64,000 bases of DNA from Gordonia gummivorans (lineage in GTDB: Bacteria > Actinomycetota > Actinomycetes > Mycobacteriales > Mycobacteriaceae): NCBI RefSeq assembly GCF_022513585.1, contig NZ_JAKWBF010000028.1:1-64000 (forward strand), given 5' to 3'. Below the pieces are notes generated by a model that was given only the letters and a program-made list of their open reading frames with translations, was not told the origin of the DNA and made no database searches. The translations under genes were made by a program, and so were the position numbers. Position 1 is the first letter of the stretch, and each line of letters opens with the position of its first letter. This document shows positions 41,871-50,327 of the stretch, one piece after another.

Positions 41871-42604
41871 GACCGGATGACCTGGCCGCCGTCGACGTTG
41901 AAGATCTGGCCAGTGATCCAGTTGGCCTCATCCGAGAGCAGGAACTTGCACATGCCCACCAGATCTTCGGGCTGTCCGAAACGCTTGAGCGGCAAACCGT
42001 TCACGATGTCCTGGACCATCTCCTTGGGGGTGGTGGTCCGGGTGGCCTCGGTGTCGATCGGCCCCGGTGCGATGGCGTTGACCCGGATGTTCTGTCCGCC
42101 CAGTTCGGTGGCGAGCTGCTGGGTGAGTCCGTTGATACCCACCTTCGCCAGACCGTAGAAACCGCTGTACAGCCAAGCAGCAGTGGAAGACTGGTTGACG
42201 ATGGCGCCGCCATCCTTCATGTGCGGGTAGATCGCGCGGGTCACGTTGAGTGCACCGTCGAGGTTCACGCTCATGAACTTCTTGTAGTAGTCCCACGGCA
42301 CCGTGATGAGGAAGTCGAGCTTCATGCCGCCGTAGATGGCGGCGTTGTTCACCAGACCGTGGATGGTGCCGTACGTGTCGACCGTTGCCGTCGCAAGCGC
42401 CTGCGCGGAAGCCTCGTCGGAGACATCGGTACTGACATAGAGCCCACCGATGTCGGCAGCCACCTGCTTGCCCTTCTCGTCGGCCAGATCGGCGACGACG
42501 ACGTTGGCGCCCTCGTCGGCCAGCCCACGCGCGTAGGCCTCACCGATCCCACCGGCGGCACCGGTCACGATGATGGTCTTGTTCTCGAAACGTCCTGTGG
42601 TCAT
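41867..42604 (-). CDS. Short-chain dehydrogenase/reductase (Rv0769-like)
   Basis: A 245-residue SDR: TGAAGGIGEAYARGLADEGA, NNAAIYGG, the catalytic Ser in NQSSTAAW, Tyr/Lys in YGLAKVG, and PGPIDTEATR. The cofactor is probably NAD, given the Asp in VVADLAD after the second strand. It lies 99 bases after aldA in the same direction; a repeat-like stretch is in the gap. It is coupled to the following dehydrogenase gene. Confidence 0.87.
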   Translation of the reverse strand: MTTGRFENKTIIVTGAAGGIGEAYARGLADEGANVVVADLADEKGKQVAADIGGLYVSTDVSDEASAQALATATVDTYGTIHGLVNNAAIYGGMKLDFLITVPWDYYKKFMSVNLDGALNVTRAIYPHMKDGGAIVNQSSTAAWLYSGFYGLAKVGINGLTQQLATELGGQNIRVNAIAPGPIDTEATRTTTPKEMVQDIVNGLPLKRFGQPEDLVGMCKFLLSDEANWITGQIFNVDGGQVIRS

Positions 42605-42634
42605 GGAGTGCTTTCTTGTTGTGGGGTTGCGTGG

Positions 42635-42682
42635 TGGTCTCGACGCGACGCCTCGCCCAGGGGCTCGGTGTCGGCTCGACCA
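42635..42682. repeat. Second type of intergenic inverted repeat (single degenerate copy)
   Basis: TGGTCTCGAC at the left and GGCTCGACCA at the right form imperfect inverted ends of a 48-bp GC-rich segment between aldA and the SDR gene. Similar TGGTCTCGA...TCGACCA repeats are common between genes in GC-rich actinobacteria. Only one copy was seen here. Confidence 0.35.
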
Positions 42683-42703
42683 GCGTGGTGGGTGGGGTGA
42701 TTG

Positions 42704-44170
42704 CTAAGCGGGGCGGGCGACGGCCTTGGTCTCGAGGTATTCCTCGAAACCGGCGACACCCATCTCGCGGCCGATGCCGGATTGCTTGTAGCCGCCGAAC
42801 GGGACGTCGGCCGAGTACCAGATGCCGCCGTTGATGCCCATGGTCCCGGTGCGAACACCGTTGACCACCTTGTTGATTCGGTCTTCGTCGGTGCCGTAGA
42901 CCATGCCTGATAGTCCGTAGGGGGAGTCGTTGGCGATGCGGATCGCGTCGTCGTCGCCGTCGTGGGGGATGATCACCAGCACCGGCCCGAAGATCTCCTC
43001 CTGGGCGACGCGCGCGGAGTTGTCGAGACCCGAGATCAGAGTGGGCTCGACGAAGAATCCCTTCTCCTTGTCGGCGGGACGGCCGCCGCCGATCTCGATG
43101 GTGCCGCCCTCTTCCTTCGCGAGCGCGATGTAGGACTCGACGCGCTCGCGCTGGACCGCGGAGATCAGCGGACCGCAGATGGTGCCGCCGTCGGTGGGAT
43201 CACCGGCAGGCAAGCCCGCCAGGGCATCTCGGGTTGCCGTGATGGCGTCGTCGAGCTTCTCGCGCGGAACCACCAGACGCGTGGTGATCGCGCAGCCCTG
43301 GCCGGCATGGGTGACCACCGCGAAGGCGGCCATCGCGCAGGCCCCGCCGAGATCGGCGTCGTCGAGGACGATGAACGCCGACTTGCCGCCGAGTTCCAGG
43401 AAGACCTTCTTCAGTGACTCCGACGCGGCGGCCATCACCTTCTTGCCCGTCGCCGTCGACCCGGTGAAGGACACGATGTCCACTCGGGGATCGGTCGACA
43501 ACTGTGCGCCGACGGCGTGGTCGCTGGAGGTCACGATGTTGATGACGCCGGGCGGGAGGTCGGTCTCCTCGGCGATCACCTTGCCGACGAGAGCGGCGGC
43601 CCATGGGGTGTCGGGTGCGGGTTTGAGCACCACGGTGCAGCCGGCGGCCAGTGCCGGACCGATCTTGGCGAAGTTGATCTGATGAGGAAAGTTCCACGGG
43701 GTGATCGCACCGACGACCCCCACGGCCTCGCGTCGGATCTCGCGATGATTCTTCAGGCCCATCGGCTTGGCGTTGCCGAGGTCCTCGGTCCAGGCGAAGT
43801 TGTCGGCGAGATCGGCGAAGTAGCCCAGATCGTTGACGGGACCCTCGAACTGCGGCCCACCGGTGAGGAAGGCCGGGCACCCGATCTCCTCGGTGGCCAG
43901 CGCCCGGAACTCGTCGGCGTGCCCGAGCAGGGCGTCGCGCAACTGGCGGAGGCACCGCGCACGCAGCGCGTGATCGCGCGACCAGTCGGTGTTGTCGAAG
44001 GCGTTGCGTGCTGCGGCGATCGCCGCGGACATGTCGTCGGCGGTGCCGTCTGCGGCCTGGCCGATGACCTCTTCGGTTGCCGGGTTGACGATGTCGAAGA
44101 CACCACCCTGGCCTGGGGTTAGTTTGCCGTCGATCAACAGATCCGACGCGGATGCGGGGCGTAGTGCCAT
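42704..44170 (-). CDS. aldA: NAD-dependent aldehyde dehydrogenase AldA
   Basis: A 488-residue aldehyde dehydrogenase with the full catalytic set: Asn160 in ITPWNFP, Glu259 in LELGGKS and Cys293 in HAGQGC; FTGSTATGKKV is the NAD loop. It oxidises an aldehyde to an acid. The start is set at ATG 44170 (MALRP) because GGGAG is eight bases upstream and the length then equals mycobacterial AldA (Rv0768); an in-frame ATG at 44185 is possible. First gene of the minus-strand arm, divergent from the TetR-P450 arm, with an 81-bp shared promoter region. Confidence 0.9.
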   Translation of the reverse strand: MALRPASASDLLIDGKLTPGQGGVFDIVNPATEEVIGQAADGTADDMSAAIAAARNAFDNTDWSRDHALRARCLRQLRDALLGHADEFRALATEEIGCPAFLTGGPQFEGPVNDLGYFADLADNFAWTEDLGNAKPMGLKNHREIRREAVGVVGAITPWNFPHQINFAKIGPALAAGCTVVLKPAPDTPWAAALVGKVIAEETDLPPGVINIVTSSDHAVGAQLSTDPRVDIVSFTGSTATGKKVMAAASESLKKVFLELGGKSAFIVLDDADLGGACAMAAFAVVTHAGQGCAITTRLVVPREKLDDAITATRDALAGLPAGDPTDGGTICGPLISAVQRERVESYIALAKEEGGTIEIGGGRPADKEKGFFVEPTLISGLDNSARVAQEEIFGPVLVIIPHDGDDDAIRIANDSPYGLSGMVYGTDEDRINKVVNGVRTGTMGINGGIWYSADVPFGGYKQSGIGREMGVAGFEEYLETKAVARPA

Positions 44171-44205
44171 GGTCTGGGCTCCCATAGTGACTGAACTACC
44201 ATCTG

Positions 44206-44215
44206 GACAGGTGTC
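44206..44215. promoter_or_regulatory. Candidate operator in the aldA/TetR divergent promoter
   Basis: GACAGGTGTC is a palindrome (GACA/TGTC around GG) flanked by TGGAC direct repeats (44204-44220), between the divergent aldA and TetR starts. The adjacent TetR is the obvious candidate to bind. Evidence is positional. Confidence 0.35.
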
Positions 44216-44251
44216 TGGACTCGTGATCAAACCTAGTGTAGCCTCGCTCAC

Positions 44252-44833
44252 ATGTCCAGTCCCGTATCTCAGGAATCCACTCGTCGGCGCCTGACACAGC
44301 AGCAGGCGGAGACGGTCACCAAGCTCACCGATGCAGCCGTCGACATCCTCAACCAGGACGGATTCGACGGACTCACCGTCCGGTCGGTGGCCAAGTTGGC
44401 CGGGGTGGCGCCCGCGACCGCCTACACCTACTTCTCGTCGAAGAGCCACCTGGTGGCGGAGGTGTTCTGGCGCCGACTGTCTGCCGGGGTCTCCGAGCCG
44501 GACCCCACCGCGACCCATACCGAGCGCGTCGCGCAGGTGCTGCGCGAGGTGTCGATGGTGGTGGCCGGCGAAGGGCAACTCGGCGGTGCGGTGACCATGG
44601 CGCTGCTGGGCACCGACCCCGACGTCGAGCACCTGCGCCTCCGCATCGGTGGGTTCATCCGCGTACGGCTGGCCGAAGCACTCGAAGTGGACCCGGAGAA
44701 TCCTGGCCCGCTGCTCGACGCGCTGGAAATGATCTACGCCGGCGGCCTCGTGCACGCCGGCATGGGGCACATGACCTACGAGCAGACTTCCGAACGTCTT
44801 GTCGCAGCCGCACATCTACTGATGGAGAAGTGA
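44252..44833 (+). CDS. TetR family regulator (Rv0767c-like)
   Basis: A 193-residue TetR protein with the HTH LTDAAVDILNQDGFDGLTVRSVAKLAGVAPATAYTYFSSKSHLVAEVFWRRL near residues 26-77. It sits at the hub of the divergent block and runs directly into the P450 gene (stop TGA 44831-44833, next ATG 44833), so it is autoregulated together with the P450 arm and probably also controls aldA. Confidence 0.88.
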   Translation: MSSPVSQESTRRRLTQQQAETVTKLTDAAVDILNQDGFDGLTVRSVAKLAGVAPATAYTYFSSKSHLVAEVFWRRLSAGVSEPDPTATHTERVAQVLREVSMVVAGEGQLGGAVTMALLGTDPDVEHLRLRIGGFIRVRLAEALEVDPENPGPLLDALEMIYAGGLVHAGMGHMTYEQTSERLVAAAHLLMEK

Positions 44834-46077
44834 TGACCGAGATCACCCTCGGGACCGACGGGATGGAGAAACGCCTCCCGTTCGATCCCTATGCCTATGA
44901 CTTCCACGAGGATCCGTATCCGACCTACCTTCGGCTACGCAACGAAGCGCCGGTGTACTACAACGCCGACATGGACTTCTGGGCGTTGGCGCGCCACGAA
45001 GATGTGCGGGCCGGTTTCCGCGACACGGTGCGCCTGTCGAACAGCTGGGGCGTGTCGATGGATCCGTCGTCCTACGGTCCCGACGCACACAAGTCGATGT
45101 CGTTTCTCGCGATGGACGATCCCAAGCACATGCGTATTCGCAAGCTGGTGTCCAAGGGGTTCACGCCGCGCCGCGTCAACGAGCTCTCCGAACGCATCGA
45201 GCAACTGACGCAGCAGCATTGGAATATCTGCCTCGAGAAGGGCGAGTTCGACTACGTCGCAGACTTTGCCGGTCTGCTGCCGATGGATGTGGTCTCGGAG
45301 TTGCTCGGAGTGCCGGTTGCCGACCGCGCGCATCTACGGCACCAGTCGGATCTGTTGCTACACCGCGAAGAGGGTGTCCTCGACATCCCGGAAGCCGCGA
45401 TCTATGCGTATCTCGAACTGCACAAGTACTATTCGGCGCTGATTGCCGACCGGCGCAAGAACCCGGGCGAGGATCTGGTGTCGGCGCTGATCGAGGCCGA
45501 GATCAAGGACGACGAGACCGGCGAGAACACCAAGCTGACCGAGGACGAGATCGTCGGCTTCATGGTGCTGATGGTGGTGGCCGGGAACGAGACGACCACC
45601 AAACTGCTTGCCAACGCGCTGTATTGGGGCTGGCAGAATCCCGATGAACTCGCCAAGGTGCTCGCCGATCAGGCTCTCGTGCCGGACTGGACCGAGGAGA
45701 CGCTGCGCTATGACAACTCGACTCAGATGGTGCTGCGACGCGTCGTTCAGGATGCGCCCTACGGCGATCTCGTGATTCCCGAGGGGCATCGTGTGCTCCT
45801 GCTCGTCGGCTCGGCCAACCGCGATGAAGATGTCTTCGGTGCCGACGCCGACCGCTATCAGATCGGGCGGGACTGCAGCCAGGCCCTGATGAGTTTCGGT
45901 ATGGGCGCACACTTCTGCCTCGGTGCGCATCTCGCCCGGCTTGAGTCCAACGTCGGCCTCGCCGAGGTGGTCAAGACAATCAAATCGGTCGACATCGACA
46001 TCGAGAACGCGGTGCGCGTGCATTCGGTGAACGTACGTGGGTTTGCGGAGCTTCCGGTGAAAGTGCAGGTGCGCTGA
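44833..46077 (+). CDS. Cytochrome P450, CYP123-like
   Basis: A 414-residue soluble bacterial P450: I-helix AGNETTTKLLANAL, ExxR in TEETLRYDN, and the heme loop FGMGAHFCLG at 355-364 with the Cys362 ligand. Gene order (TetR, P450, SDR, cyp51, ferredoxin) equals that around mycobacterial cyp123. The physiological substrate of CYP123 is not established. Electrons probably come through the ferredoxin encoded three genes on and an FprB-type reductase. A GTG three bases before this ATG is an alternative start. Confidence 0.9.
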   Translation: MTEITLGTDGMEKRLPFDPYAYDFHEDPYPTYLRLRNEAPVYYNADMDFWALARHEDVRAGFRDTVRLSNSWGVSMDPSSYGPDAHKSMSFLAMDDPKHMRIRKLVSKGFTPRRVNELSERIEQLTQQHWNICLEKGEFDYVADFAGLLPMDVVSELLGVPVADRAHLRHQSDLLLHREEGVLDIPEAAIYAYLELHKYYSALIADRRKNPGEDLVSALIEAEIKDDETGENTKLTEDEIVGFMVLMVVAGNETTTKLLANALYWGWQNPDELAKVLADQALVPDWTEETLRYDNSTQMVLRRVVQDAPYGDLVIPEGHRVLLLVGSANRDEDVFGADADRYQIGRDCSQALMSFGMGAHFCLGAHLARLESNVGLAEVVKTIKSVDIDIENAVRVHSVNVRGFAELPVKVQVR

Positions 46078-46904
46078 TGGCCTACATTCCTCATCCCGAC
46101 CGTCGTCCGGTCCTGGTCGCCGGCGCGTCGTCGGGTATCGGCGCCGCGACGGCCGAATGGCTTGCCGCAGCCGGATATCCGGTTGCGCTGGCGGCCCGTC
46201 GGGTGGAGAAGCTGCAGGAGTTGGCAGACAAGATCACCGCCAACGGTGGTGAGGCAGTGGCGGTTCCGCTCGATGTGACCGACGAGCAGTCCGTGCTCGA
46301 TTGTGTCGCCAAGGCGGAAGCCGCACTCGGCTCCTTGGAGATCGTGGTGGCGGGCGCCGGCGACCTGGCCGTGGGCCTCTCCTACGACACGTTGCCCGAG
46401 GAATTCGCCGCGCAGATCAACATCCACCTCACCGGCGCCTACCGCATCTACCGGGCCGTGATCGGTGGCATGATCGACCGCACGCGTGGCGATTTCGTGT
46501 TCATCGGTTCCGACGTCGCCATTCGTCCGCGTCCGTGGTCGTCGGCGTATGTCGCCGCGAAGTCGGGGATCGACGGACTGGTCGCGACCATCCAACTCGA
46601 ACTCGAGGGCACCGGAGTGCGCGCGGGGGTGGTTCGTCCGGGTCAGACCCTGACCGGGATGGGTATGAACCTCGACCCCAAGGACACCGAGGACATGCTC
46701 AACGACTGGATCAAACACGGGCTGGCCCGGCACGGCAATTTCCTTGCACCAGAACATATTGCGCAAGCCGTTGCCGCGATGGTCACGATGCCCCGGGGTG
46801 CGCACATGCGTTCCGTCGAGGTCGAGGCCGAAGGCGCCATTCCGCGAGCGAAACGCGAACAGAAAACCCAGGATTCGACAACACCGAACGGAGCCGGCTC
46901 ATGA
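46077..46904 (+). CDS. Short-chain dehydrogenase/reductase (Rv0765c-like)
   Basis: A 275-residue SDR: VAGASSGIGAATAEWLAAAG, catalytic Ser in FIGSDVAIR, Tyr/Lys in SAYVAAKSG, then RPGQTLTGMGM. NADP preference is suggested by AARRVEK after the second strand. It lies between the two P450 genes, starting on the last base of the first (TGATG) and overlapping the second by ATGA, so its substrate may be a P450 product such as a hydroxylated sterol. Confidence 0.88.
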   Translation: MAYIPHPDRRPVLVAGASSGIGAATAEWLAAAGYPVALAARRVEKLQELADKITANGGEAVAVPLDVTDEQSVLDCVAKAEAALGSLEIVVAGAGDLAVGLSYDTLPEEFAAQINIHLTGAYRIYRAVIGGMIDRTRGDFVFIGSDVAIRPRPWSSAYVAAKSGIDGLVATIQLELEGTGVRAGVVRPGQTLTGMGMNLDPKDTEDMLNDWIKHGLARHGNFLAPEHIAQAVAAMVTMPRGAHMRSVEVEAEGAIPRAKREQKTQDSTTPNGAGS

Positions 46905-48271
46905 CCGCACTCACCAAGCCCAAACGTGTCTCCGGCGGTGACGGAGAACACGGCCACCTCGACGAGCTGGCGACCGACCCGATCTCGCTGTTTTGGCGGG
47001 TCCGGGAGGAATGCGGCGACGTCGGCCAGTTCCAGCTCGCCGACCGCGAAGTGGTCCTCGTCTCCGGCGCGCTGGCCAACGAGGAGTTCTTCCGTGCGCC
47101 CGAGGAAGACCTCGACCAGGCCGCCGCCTATCCGTTCATGACTCCGGTGTTCGGCGAGGGCGTGGTGTTCGACGCCAGCCCGGAGGAGCGGTCCAAGGCG
47201 ATTCACAACTCGGCCCTCAAGGGCCCGCACATGAAGCAGCACGCGGTCACCATCCCCAACGAGGTGGAACGCATCATCGCCGGCTGGGGCGACGAAGGTG
47301 AGATCGACCTGCTGGAGTTCTTCGGTGAGCTGACTCTGTACACGTCGTCGGCCTGCCTGATCGGCCGGAAGTTCCGCGAACAGCTCAACAAGCATGTGTC
47401 CGAGCTGTTCCACGACTTGGAGAAGGGCACCGACCCTATCGCCTATGTCGACATGCACGCCGACATCGAGAGCTTCCGCAAGCGCGATTCCGCGCGCGCC
47501 GAGCTCGTCGAGTTCATCCAGGGCGTGATGGACGAGCGGGTCGCGAATCCTGTTGAAGACAAAGAAGATCGCGATCTGATGGACATCCTGATCCAGGTCG
47601 GGTTCGATGCCAACACCATCACCGGCATGTTCATCTCGATGATGTTCGCGGGCCATCACACCACGCAGGGAACGGCGGCGTGGACACTGATCGAATTGCT
47701 GCGCAACCCCGACTACATGAAGCGGGTCTACGACGAACTCGACGAGATCTACGGTGACACACCGGCCGGCGAACGACCGGAGTACACGTTTGCCCACACC
47801 AGGCAGATGCCGCTGCTCGAGAACGCGCTCAAGGAGGCTCTGCGACTGCACCCTCCGTTGATCATCCTGATGCGCTTGGTACAGCACGACTTTCACATCG
47901 AGGACTTCGAGGTGAAGGCAGGCCAGACCATCGCTGTCTCGCCGGCGGTGTCCAACCGGCTGCCCGAGGACTTCCCGAATCCGGACTCCTTCGATCCCGA
48001 CCGTTACGTGAAGCCGCGCCAAGAGGATCTGGTGAACCGGTGGACGTGGATTCCGTTCGGTGCCGGCCGGCACCGTTGTGTGGGTGCACAATTCGCGATC
48101 ATGCAGCTCAAGGCGATCTTCTCGGTGCTCTTCCAGAACTACGAGTTCGAGATGCTCCAGCCGTCGGAGTCCTACCGAAACGACCACTCCAAGATGGTCG
48201 TTCAGCTCCAGCAGCCGTGCCGCGTGAAGTATCGTCGTCGTACCGACGCTCCCGCAGGTGCAGGAGCATGA
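46901..48271 (+). CDS. cyp51: Sterol 14-alpha-demethylase CYP51
   Basis: A 456-residue P450 strongly resembling mycobacterial CYP51 across its length: VSGGDGEHGHLDEL at the start, YPFMTPVFGEGVVFDASPE, YTSSACLIG, the I-helix segment MMFAGHHTT, the ExxR helix LKEALRLHPPLIILMR and the heme loop FGAGRHRCVG with Cys393. CYP51 removes the 14-alpha methyl of sterols such as lanosterol or obtusifoliol. Actinobacteria of this group do not normally make sterols, so the native substrate is uncertain; imported sterols are one option. Coupled to the SDR before and the ferredoxin after. Confidence 0.96.
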   Translation: MTALTKPKRVSGGDGEHGHLDELATDPISLFWRVREECGDVGQFQLADREVVLVSGALANEEFFRAPEEDLDQAAAYPFMTPVFGEGVVFDASPEERSKAIHNSALKGPHMKQHAVTIPNEVERIIAGWGDEGEIDLLEFFGELTLYTSSACLIGRKFREQLNKHVSELFHDLEKGTDPIAYVDMHADIESFRKRDSARAELVEFIQGVMDERVANPVEDKEDRDLMDILIQVGFDANTITGMFISMMFAGHHTTQGTAAWTLIELLRNPDYMKRVYDELDEIYGDTPAGERPEYTFAHTRQMPLLENALKEALRLHPPLIILMRLVQHDFHIEDFEVKAGQTIAVSPAVSNRLPEDFPNPDSFDPDRYVKPRQEDLVNRWTWIPFGAGRHRCVGAQFAIMQLKAIFSVLFQNYEFEMLQPSESYRNDHSKMVVQLQQPCRVKYRRRTDAPAGAGA

Positions 48272-48471
48272 CGGCCATGCGCATCGAGGTCGATCTCGAC
48301 ATCTGCCAAGGACACGGTATGTGCGAGATGGAGGCCCCCGACGTCTTCGAGGCACATTCCGACCACGTGGAGATCCTCAACGACCATCCCGACGAAAGTC
48401 AGCGCGAGGAGGTCGAGGCAGGCGTGCACTACTGCCCGACCCAGGCCTTGCGAATCATCGAGAACGAATGA
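48268..48471 (+). CDS. [3Fe-4S] ferredoxin partner of CYP51
   Basis: A 67-residue ferredoxin with three cluster cysteines, C13-x5-C19 and C56-P, in DICQGHGMCEMEAP and HYCPTQAL. His16 at the position of the missing second Cys marks a [3Fe-4S] P450 redox partner. The ATG overlaps the cyp51 stop at 48268-48271, as in mycobacterial Rv0763c. Confidence 0.92.
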   Translation: MTAMRIEVDLDICQGHGMCEMEAPDVFEAHSDHVEILNDHPDESQREEVEAGVHYCPTQALRIIENE

Positions 48472-48483
48472 AGTGGAGTGACA

Positions 48484-49026
48484 ATGCCTTTTGATCGTGC
48501 CGAACTGGAAGAGATGAAAGAGCGCTGGCTCGCGGCCAACATCGAGGCCGAGAAGGCCGGCGACTGGAAACCGTTGGCGGAGTTCTACACCGAGGACGCC
48601 ACCTACGGGTGGAACTACGGTCCGGACAAGGACTTCATGGCCGTCGGTCGGGACGAGATCCGCGATATCGCACTCGGCCAGGAAATGGAAGGCCTCGAAG
48701 GTTGGGAATATCCCTACCAGGAATGGGTCATCGACGACCAGACCGGATCCATGATCGGCCTGTGGAAGCAGGTGTACGAGGGCAAGCGTGAGGACGGAAC
48801 CCAATACGCGCTCGAAGGTATCCAGGGAAGCTGGTTCAAGTACGGCGGCAACTTCCAGTTCTCGTGGCAGCGAGACTTTTTCGACTATGGAAACGTATCG
48901 GCACTGTTCATCGAGATGCTGAAGAACAACGCGATGAGCGACGGCATGCTCAAGCGGATCGAGAAGGCCACCGGCGATCAGCCCGGCTGGTATCCGTTCG
49001 GCAAGGCGCCCGTCGCGTTCTGGTGA
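48484..49026 (+). CDS. NTF2/SnoaL-like protein of the cyp51 locus
   Basis: A 180-residue protein with an NTF2-like beginning (LEEMKERWLAANIEAEKAGDWKPLAEFYTEDATYGW), then GSWFKYGGNFQFSWQRDFFDYGNV, ending in PFGKAPVAFW. The cone-shaped NTF2 fold serves isomerases, hydratases and binding proteins; no catalytic residues are assignable. A similar hypothetical gene follows the ferredoxin in mycobacteria (Rv0762c, from memory). The good GGAG ribosome site and 12-base gap indicate the same operon. A role with sterol-like ligands is inferred from position. Confidence 0.75.
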   Translation: MPFDRAELEEMKERWLAANIEAEKAGDWKPLAEFYTEDATYGWNYGPDKDFMAVGRDEIRDIALGQEMEGLEGWEYPYQEWVIDDQTGSMIGLWKQVYEGKREDGTQYALEGIQGSWFKYGGNFQFSWQRDFFDYGNVSALFIEMLKNNAMSDGMLKRIEKATGDQPGWYPFGKAPVAFW

Positions 49027-49032
49027 CCTGAC

Positions 49033-50301
49033 GTGACTCAAACAGCCCCGACCTACCCAGGTCTGAGTCAACCTCAGCTCGCCACCCTGGTGCCCGAGCT
49101 CCTGCTCTCGGGTCAGATGATCGACCGCAGCGGCATGGCCCATCTCATCAGTGCCTTCGGACGGGATGTGATGGGTCAGGTGGCCATCGAGGAGTGGATG
49201 GCCGCGAGCCCGGTGTACACCTACCGCATGCGCGCGGCGCTGGGTATCGACGGTGACGGCGTGGAGGACATGTTCAAATGCCTCCAGCTCGACATCGGTG
49301 CGCCGCCGCAGTTCATGGATTTCCGCTACGAGATCGAGGACCGCTACCACGGCTCGTTCGTGCTGAATCACTGTGGCGCGCTGATGGACGTCGAGCCGAT
49401 GGGTGATGACTACGTGACCACCATGTGTCACGACATCGAGGACCCGACCTTCGACGCCACCGCGATCGCGACCAACCGTCGTGCGCGGATCCGGCCGATC
49501 CATCGTCCGCCACGACGGCCCGTCGACCGTCACCCGCACTGCGCGTGGACGGTGACCATAGAACCGGATCGCGACGAACTGCCATTGCCGGCCGACGCCG
49601 TCGACATGTTCACCACCCAAGCGGGTTCGGTGGCCCTGTCGCCGATCGACGAGTCGGCCACGGACGGTTTCGTCGACTACCGGGGTCCGTTGTTCGAGGA
49701 CATCCAGTTCCGTGAGTGGTCGCATACGGCCTTGGTCCGGATCGCCGAAGAGGTTGCCTTGCAACATCAATTGCTGGCTCTCGGATTCCTGTGGAGTGTT
49801 CGGCGCCAGGCCGAGACCGAGGAACAGGCGCGGGAGATCTACGGTAAGCAGCTCACCGGGATCGCCGGCCTGGCCGCCGACCGGCTACGGCAGGCACTGG
49901 ATCTGCCGCGCGACGCCGCCGGTCTCGCGTCGGTCATAGCCCTGCATCCGTGCCTCGGGCCCGTTCAGTACACGGGTGTCACAGTCCGGGCCGATGGCGA
50001 CGACGTGGTGGTCACCATTCCGTCTTCGTCGGCCGCGGTGGACGACGGTGGCTGGCTCAGCCTGATCGACAGTGACCATCTGGAACCGCTGCAGGCGATC
50101 GCGACCGCCGTCGACGAGCACTGGGAGATCGCCGACTCCACGCAGACCGACGCCGGACTCGAGGTGCGCTTCCGTGTAGGGGAGCGTGCGCACAAGGAGT
50201 CTGGTGAGGTGGCCATCGCACGTTTCAGTTCCGGCTCGACGTTCGAGTTCACCGATCGTGGACGGTCGATACCCATCACGCCCGTGGGCAGTTCGGCCTG
50301 A
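49033..50301 (+). CDS. Unrecognised 422-aa protein of the cyp51 operon
   Basis: Not recognised as a named family. The N-terminal half (residues about 1-190) has SGQMIDRSGMAHLISAFGRDVMGQVAIEEWMAASPVYTYRMR and a Cys/His-bearing stretch FVLNHCGALMDVEPMGDDYVTTMCHDIEDPTFDATAIA; the C-terminal half is Ala/Val-rich with regular strands. No signal peptide or membrane helix is visible, so it is cytoplasmic. The HC and MCHD residues could bind a metal or act in catalysis, as in thiazoline-carboxylate hydrolase-like proteins, but this is weak. GTG start seven bases after the NTF2-like stop; its stop shares a base with an ATG of the next frame. Confidence 0.7.
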   Translation: MTQTAPTYPGLSQPQLATLVPELLLSGQMIDRSGMAHLISAFGRDVMGQVAIEEWMAASPVYTYRMRAALGIDGDGVEDMFKCLQLDIGAPPQFMDFRYEIEDRYHGSFVLNHCGALMDVEPMGDDYVTTMCHDIEDPTFDATAIATNRRARIRPIHRPPRRPVDRHPHCAWTVTIEPDRDELPLPADAVDMFTTQAGSVALSPIDESATDGFVDYRGPLFEDIQFREWSHTALVRIAEEVALQHQLLALGFLWSVRRQAETEEQAREIYGKQLTGIAGLAADRLRQALDLPRDAAGLASVIALHPCLGPVQYTGVTVRADGDDVVVTIPSSSAAVDDGGWLSLIDSDHLEPLQAIATAVDEHWEIADSTQTDAGLEVRFRVGERAHKESGEVAIARFSSGSTFEFTDRGRSIPITPVGSSA

Positions 50302-50327
50302 TGCCGGGCGGTGAGGGGAGACCACCG

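Noticed and set aside
42704-44815. 703-codon version of aldA
   Set aside because: The N-terminal extension is antisense to the TetR gene; family start and ribosome site support 44170.
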